DNA of 7,224 bases, taken from contig JAQCHM010000170.1 of assembly GCA_027730885.1 (NCBI GenBank), positions 1-7,224 on the forward strand. The letters run 5' to 3'. Source of the stretch: Actinomycetota bacterium. Lineage in GTDB: Bacteria; Actinomycetota; Acidimicrobiia; Acidimicrobiales; SZUA-35. The notes under the pieces were generated by a model, which had not been told where the DNA came from, did not search any database, and was given only the letters and a program-made list of their open reading frames with translations. How positions within the stretch are numbered: the stretch's first letter is position 1; every line of letters starts with the position of its first letter. Position numbers and translations under genes: made by a program. Positions 4,961 to 7,224 of the stretch are shown here, piece by piece.

Positions 4961-6121
4961 GTGGCAACGACTCCGGCCCTGACGATCGCCGAGCGGGTAG
5001 GTGCGCTCGTTCGCATCCCGTCGGTCAACCCGCTCCAGGCCGGCCCCCGGTCGGGGTCCGACGGCGAGCGAGCCATCTCGTCCTGGCTGGCCGATCAGGC
5101 CGACGCGCTCGGGGCCGACGTCACCGTGGACGAAGTGGTGGATGGCCGCTGCAACGTCTACGCCCGGTTCGCCGGCACGACCGACCGGTCGGTCACGATC
5201 GATGTGCATCTCGACACCGTCGGCGTCGAACACATGACCGACGACCCATTCGACGGCAGGATCGAGGACGACCGGGTCTACGGCCGCGGCTCGGTCGACA
5301 CCAAGGCGACCCTGGCCATCGTGATGTCCGTGCTCGACGAGTTGCGGACTGAGGGTCGGACGCCGTTGCCAACGGTGAACCTCGTCGGCACCATCAGCGA
5401 GGAGATGGGCGGGCTGATCGGCGCCTCTCGATACCGGGATTGGCTGTCCGAACAGGGCGCTCGCATCAACCAGCTCGTCGTTGCCGAACCCACCCTCTGT
5501 GCGCCCGTCCACGGCCACATGGGCGGCGTCGGCCTCGAGATCAGCGTCCACGGACACGCCGCGCACTCGTCGAAACCCCACCTCGGCAAGAACGCCATCA
5601 GCGCCGCCGCTCGAATCGTCCTGGCGATCGACCACGAACAGCAACGGATCTCAGCGCTCGCGCCAACCACGTCGGTCGGCAACGGCGCGGTGTCGGTGAC
5701 CGAAATCAGCGGAGGTCTGGCCCGTAACATCATTCCCGACGGCTGCGTCCTCTACGCGGGTCGCCGCACCGCGCCCGGCGAGGACCCGATGGCGATCTTC
5801 GAACAGCTCAGCGCGATCGTGCGCCGAGCCGCAGCTCCACTCGACGTGAGCATCGAATTGGCCAACGGGATGGCCAGCGCAGCGTTCTACCAAGACCCGC
5901 AGAGCCCGATCGTGCAGACGCTCGTACGCCACTCCGGGTGTCAGCCCGACGTTGCCTCCTACGGCAGCAACGCCTTGCGTTACGGCGAGATCGCCGACGA
6001 GATCGTGTTGTTCGGCCCTGGTTCGATCGACCAGGCCCACCAGGCCGTCGAGTGGGTCGCGATCGAGCAGTTGGCCAAGGCCGCCGATATCTATCGCGCC
6101 TTGCTCAGCAACGCCTCCTGA
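4961..6121 (+). CDS. M20-family metallohydrolase (ArgE/DapE/acetylornithine deacetylase-like)
   Basis: A cytoplasmic dizinc amidohydrolase of 386 residues, the usual length, that removes acyl groups from amino acids or cleaves small peptides. All key residues are visible: H83 and D85 in DVHLDTV, the bridging aspartate D113 in GRGSVDTKA, catalytic E147 with metal ligand E148 in TISEEMGG, E176 in VVAEPT, and H360 in GPGSIDQAHQAVEW. The lid/dimerisation domain covers roughly 183-295, with the HGHAAHSSKPHLGKNAI segment (198-213). The spacing and the C-terminal GPGSxxQAH block are most like ArgE/DapE-type deacylases, but no arg or dap gene lies nearby, so the substrate is open. The start is GTG 4961, followed by ATTPALTIAERV; no earlier start is plausible in the short gap. 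Expression may be leaderless and controlled through the adjacent palindrome. Confidence 0.92.
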   Translation: MATTPALTIAERVGALVRIPSVNPLQAGPRSGSDGERAISSWLADQADALGADVTVDEVVDGRCNVYARFAGTTDRSVTIDVHLDTVGVEHMTDDPFDGRIEDDRVYGRGSVDTKATLAIVMSVLDELRTEGRTPLPTVNLVGTISEEMGGLIGASRYRDWLSEQGARINQLVVAEPTLCAPVHGHMGGVGLEISVHGHAAHSSKPHLGKNAISAAARIVLAIDHEQQRISALAPTTSVGNGAVSVTEISGGLARNIIPDGCVLYAGRRTAPGEDPMAIFEQLSAIVRRAAAPLDVSIELANGMASAAFYQDPQSPIVQTLVRHSGCQPDVASYGSNALRYGEIADEIVLFGPGSIDQAHQAVEWVAIEQLAKAADIYRALLSNAS

Positions 6122-6208
6122 CCTTCATTTACGCTCGAACGGCGGTCAATCACCTCGTTTTGGCCCGTCGACAGGCGTTTTGCTGTGTAGGTCAATCCAC
6201 CCGAGCCC

Positions 6209-6967
6209 ATGACGAACGACACAGGATTCGCTAGAAACTCCTCAGTCGCCTCCCTCCCACGCACGGCGATCTCTTTGGGCCGTAAATCGATGATCAACTC
6301 TCTCCTCAACGTGATGCGTACGCCGAGGTTCTTCTTGGCTGTCTCGCTCTCCACCGCGTCCGCCGCGCTCGTCGCCGGCCCCTTCGTCTACCAGGCGCTG
6401 CGCGTGCGATCAGGCGACATCGTTGCGGTGCCGATGGAACGAGGCGAGCTGGTTTTGTCGGCCGCGAGCGCCACGAATGAACTGGACATCACCACCTCCC
6501 CCACGACACCGCCGACTGCGACCGGATCGTCGGCTCCGTCGACGCGGGCGACTGTTCCGACTACTCGTTCGTCGACGACAACGGAGGAAACGTCAACCGA
6601 GGTGCCCACCACCGAGATCCAGCCGACGCCGACAACCGCTAGCGCCGACCCAACCGTGAGCACAGGACCTGGTCCCGAAGCACCGACGACGTTCCCGGAT
6701 GACGGAACCGGCTCGACCGCTGTCACCTCGCCAACCTGGCCCGGAGGCACGACGTCGACCACCTGGTCCGATTCGTCCACGTCGAGCACTCGCTCGACGA
6801 CCACGACGGTCGACGACGCCAACTCAACGAGTTCTGCTAAGGGCGAGACAACCACCACTGTTTCGGGCGGCACGTCGACCGTCGGCCACCAAGCCCGACG
6901 ATGCTCGCTAGCTTCGCCTGCGGCGATGGCCAACCTCAAGGATGGGGTCAACGTCGCCGATTGCTGA
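6209..6967 (+). CDS. Exported or membrane-anchored Ser/Thr-rich protein, unknown function
   Basis: I do not recognise a family. The product of up to 252 residues has one hydrophobic segment (about 41-60, FFLAVSLSTASAALVAGPFV), a short stretch to residue 94, then a long Thr/Ser/Pro linker (about 95-226). The C-terminal segment CSLASPAAMANLKDGVNVADC has a Cys at each end that could form a disulfide. Such Thr-rich linkers hold domains away from the membrane, and in some actinobacteria are O-mannosylated; both are inference here. The start is uncertain: ATG 6209 is longest, ATG 6290 is possible, and ATG 6314 gives a neat signal peptide (MRTPRFFLAVSLSTASAALV). None has a good Shine-Dalgarno. It is followed after two bases by another small membrane-anchored protein on the same strand. 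The 87 bp before it hold nothing clear. The opposite strand also has a long open frame, treated as a shadow. Confidence 0.65.
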   Translation: MTNDTGFARNSSVASLPRTAISLGRKSMINSLLNVMRTPRFFLAVSLSTASAALVAGPFVYQALRVRSGDIVAVPMERGELVLSAASATNELDITTSPTTPPTATGSSAPSTRATVPTTRSSTTTEETSTEVPTTEIQPTPTTASADPTVSTGPGPEAPTTFPDDGTGSTAVTSPTWPGGTTSTTWSDSSTSSTRSTTTTVDDANSTSSAKGETTTTVSGGTSTVGHQARRCSLASPAAMANLKDGVNVADC

Positions 6968-6969
6968 GC

Positions 6970-7182
6970 ATGGAACCCGCATCGTCCAAGCGAAGGTCGC
7001 TGATCGTGGCTGTGCTGGCGCTCGGGGTCGCAGCCGCGCTGGCGATGGCCGTGGGTGGCCAAGGACCCCTCCCGATCTGCTCGGCCGAAGGCATTCTGCG
7101 CCCGGATGGAGACGTCTACGGCAGAGATCCTTCGCAGGCGTGCGCGTTTGTAGATGACCAAGGCGAATTAGTGAAGCTGTAA
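6970..7182 (+). CDS. Small membrane-anchored extracytoplasmic protein, unknown function
   Basis: A 70-residue product with a basic N terminus (SKRRS), one hydrophobic helix (about 11-29, LIVAVLALGVAAALAMAVG), and a 40-residue tail outside the membrane with two cysteines (C37, C58) that could pair. No family is recognised. ATG 6970 lies two bases after the stop of the preceding gene (TGAGCATG) with no clear Shine-Dalgarno of its own, so translation is probably coupled. The frame is open upstream to 6901, but that part overlaps the neighbour and would place extra residues ahead of a good signal anchor. The arrangement suggests that the two proteins act together at the cell envelope. Confidence 0.6.
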   Translation: MEPASSKRRSLIVAVLALGVAAALAMAVGGQGPLPICSAEGILRPDGDVYGRDPSQACAFVDDQGELVKL

Positions 7183-7210
7183 CTGCTTCCGATACAAGCA
7201 CACGGACAGC

Positions 7211-7216
7211 AGGAGG
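7211..7216 (+). promoter_or_regulatory. Strong ribosome binding site of a gene just beyond the window
   Basis: AGGAGG is followed by eight bases to the window end, the right spacing for a start codon at about 7225. No start codon is within the window, so only the implied presence of a rightward gene can be stated. It is the best Shine-Dalgarno match seen here and lies 28 bp after the small membrane protein's stop. Confidence 0.55.
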
Positions 7217-7224
7217 CGAGTCTC

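Noticed and set aside
4934..5644. 236-residue minus-strand frame opposite the M20 gene
   Set aside because: The plus-strand frame carries every M20 catalytic residue; the antisense frame has no recognisable motif.
6388..7161. 257-residue minus-strand frame opposite the Ser/Thr-rich gene
   Set aside because: Its Val-rich low complexity is the complement of Thr/Ser codons, it shows no signal or domain, and the plus-strand reading gives a signal anchor and coupled neighbour. Codon statistics could overturn this.

Overview
This 7.2 kb window is GC-rich chromosomal DNA, most likely from an actinobacterium. The evidence is strong G/C preference at third codon positions, frequent GTG and TTG starts, a DUF3039 protein (a family typical of Actinobacteria) and a secreted protein with a long Ser/Thr linker. 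The last feature is common in Acidimicrobiia, so that class is my best guess, but it is an inference.

Layout. Positions 1-1790 form a leftward cluster: DUF3039 zinc-ribbon-like protein, then a putative lipoprotein with FG-GAP/VCBS-like calcium motifs one base downstream, then the first half of a ribokinase that runs off the left edge. A 91-bp divergent intergenic region follows. Rightward from it run a BCP/PrxQ-type peroxiredoxin (1882-2343), a three-copy 33-bp hairpin repeat (2356-2454) and a crotonase-superfamily protein (2462-3244). An inverted repeat at 3286-3332 separates these from a leftward pair whose genes overlap by four bases: an EamA/DMT transporter and 5-formyltetrahydrofolate cyclo-ligase. 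Divergent from that pair, across only 54 bp holding a perfect 8+8 bp palindrome, is a rightward M20 metallohydrolase (4961-6121). Two small extracytoplasmic proteins of unknown function follow (6209-7182), and a ribosome binding site at the right edge implies another rightward gene.

The main result is the peroxiredoxin. Its frame is broken by one TGA at 2011-2013, exactly at the peroxidatic cysteine (PxxxTxxC becomes PxxxTxx-TGA). The same frame then continues with full family similarity to a TAG stop. A compact hairpin lies 3' of the TGA, with a GU-containing loop starting 21 nt after it, as expected for a bacterial SECIS element. I read it as a selenocysteine-containing, apparently 1-Cys, BCP-type peroxiredoxin. 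Standard gene calling would split it into two broken fragments.

The other genes look like ordinary housekeeping and transport functions with no obvious shared pathway. No CRISPR array, tRNA, rRNA or insertion sequence is visible, and no stretch longer than 300 bases lacks a gene.
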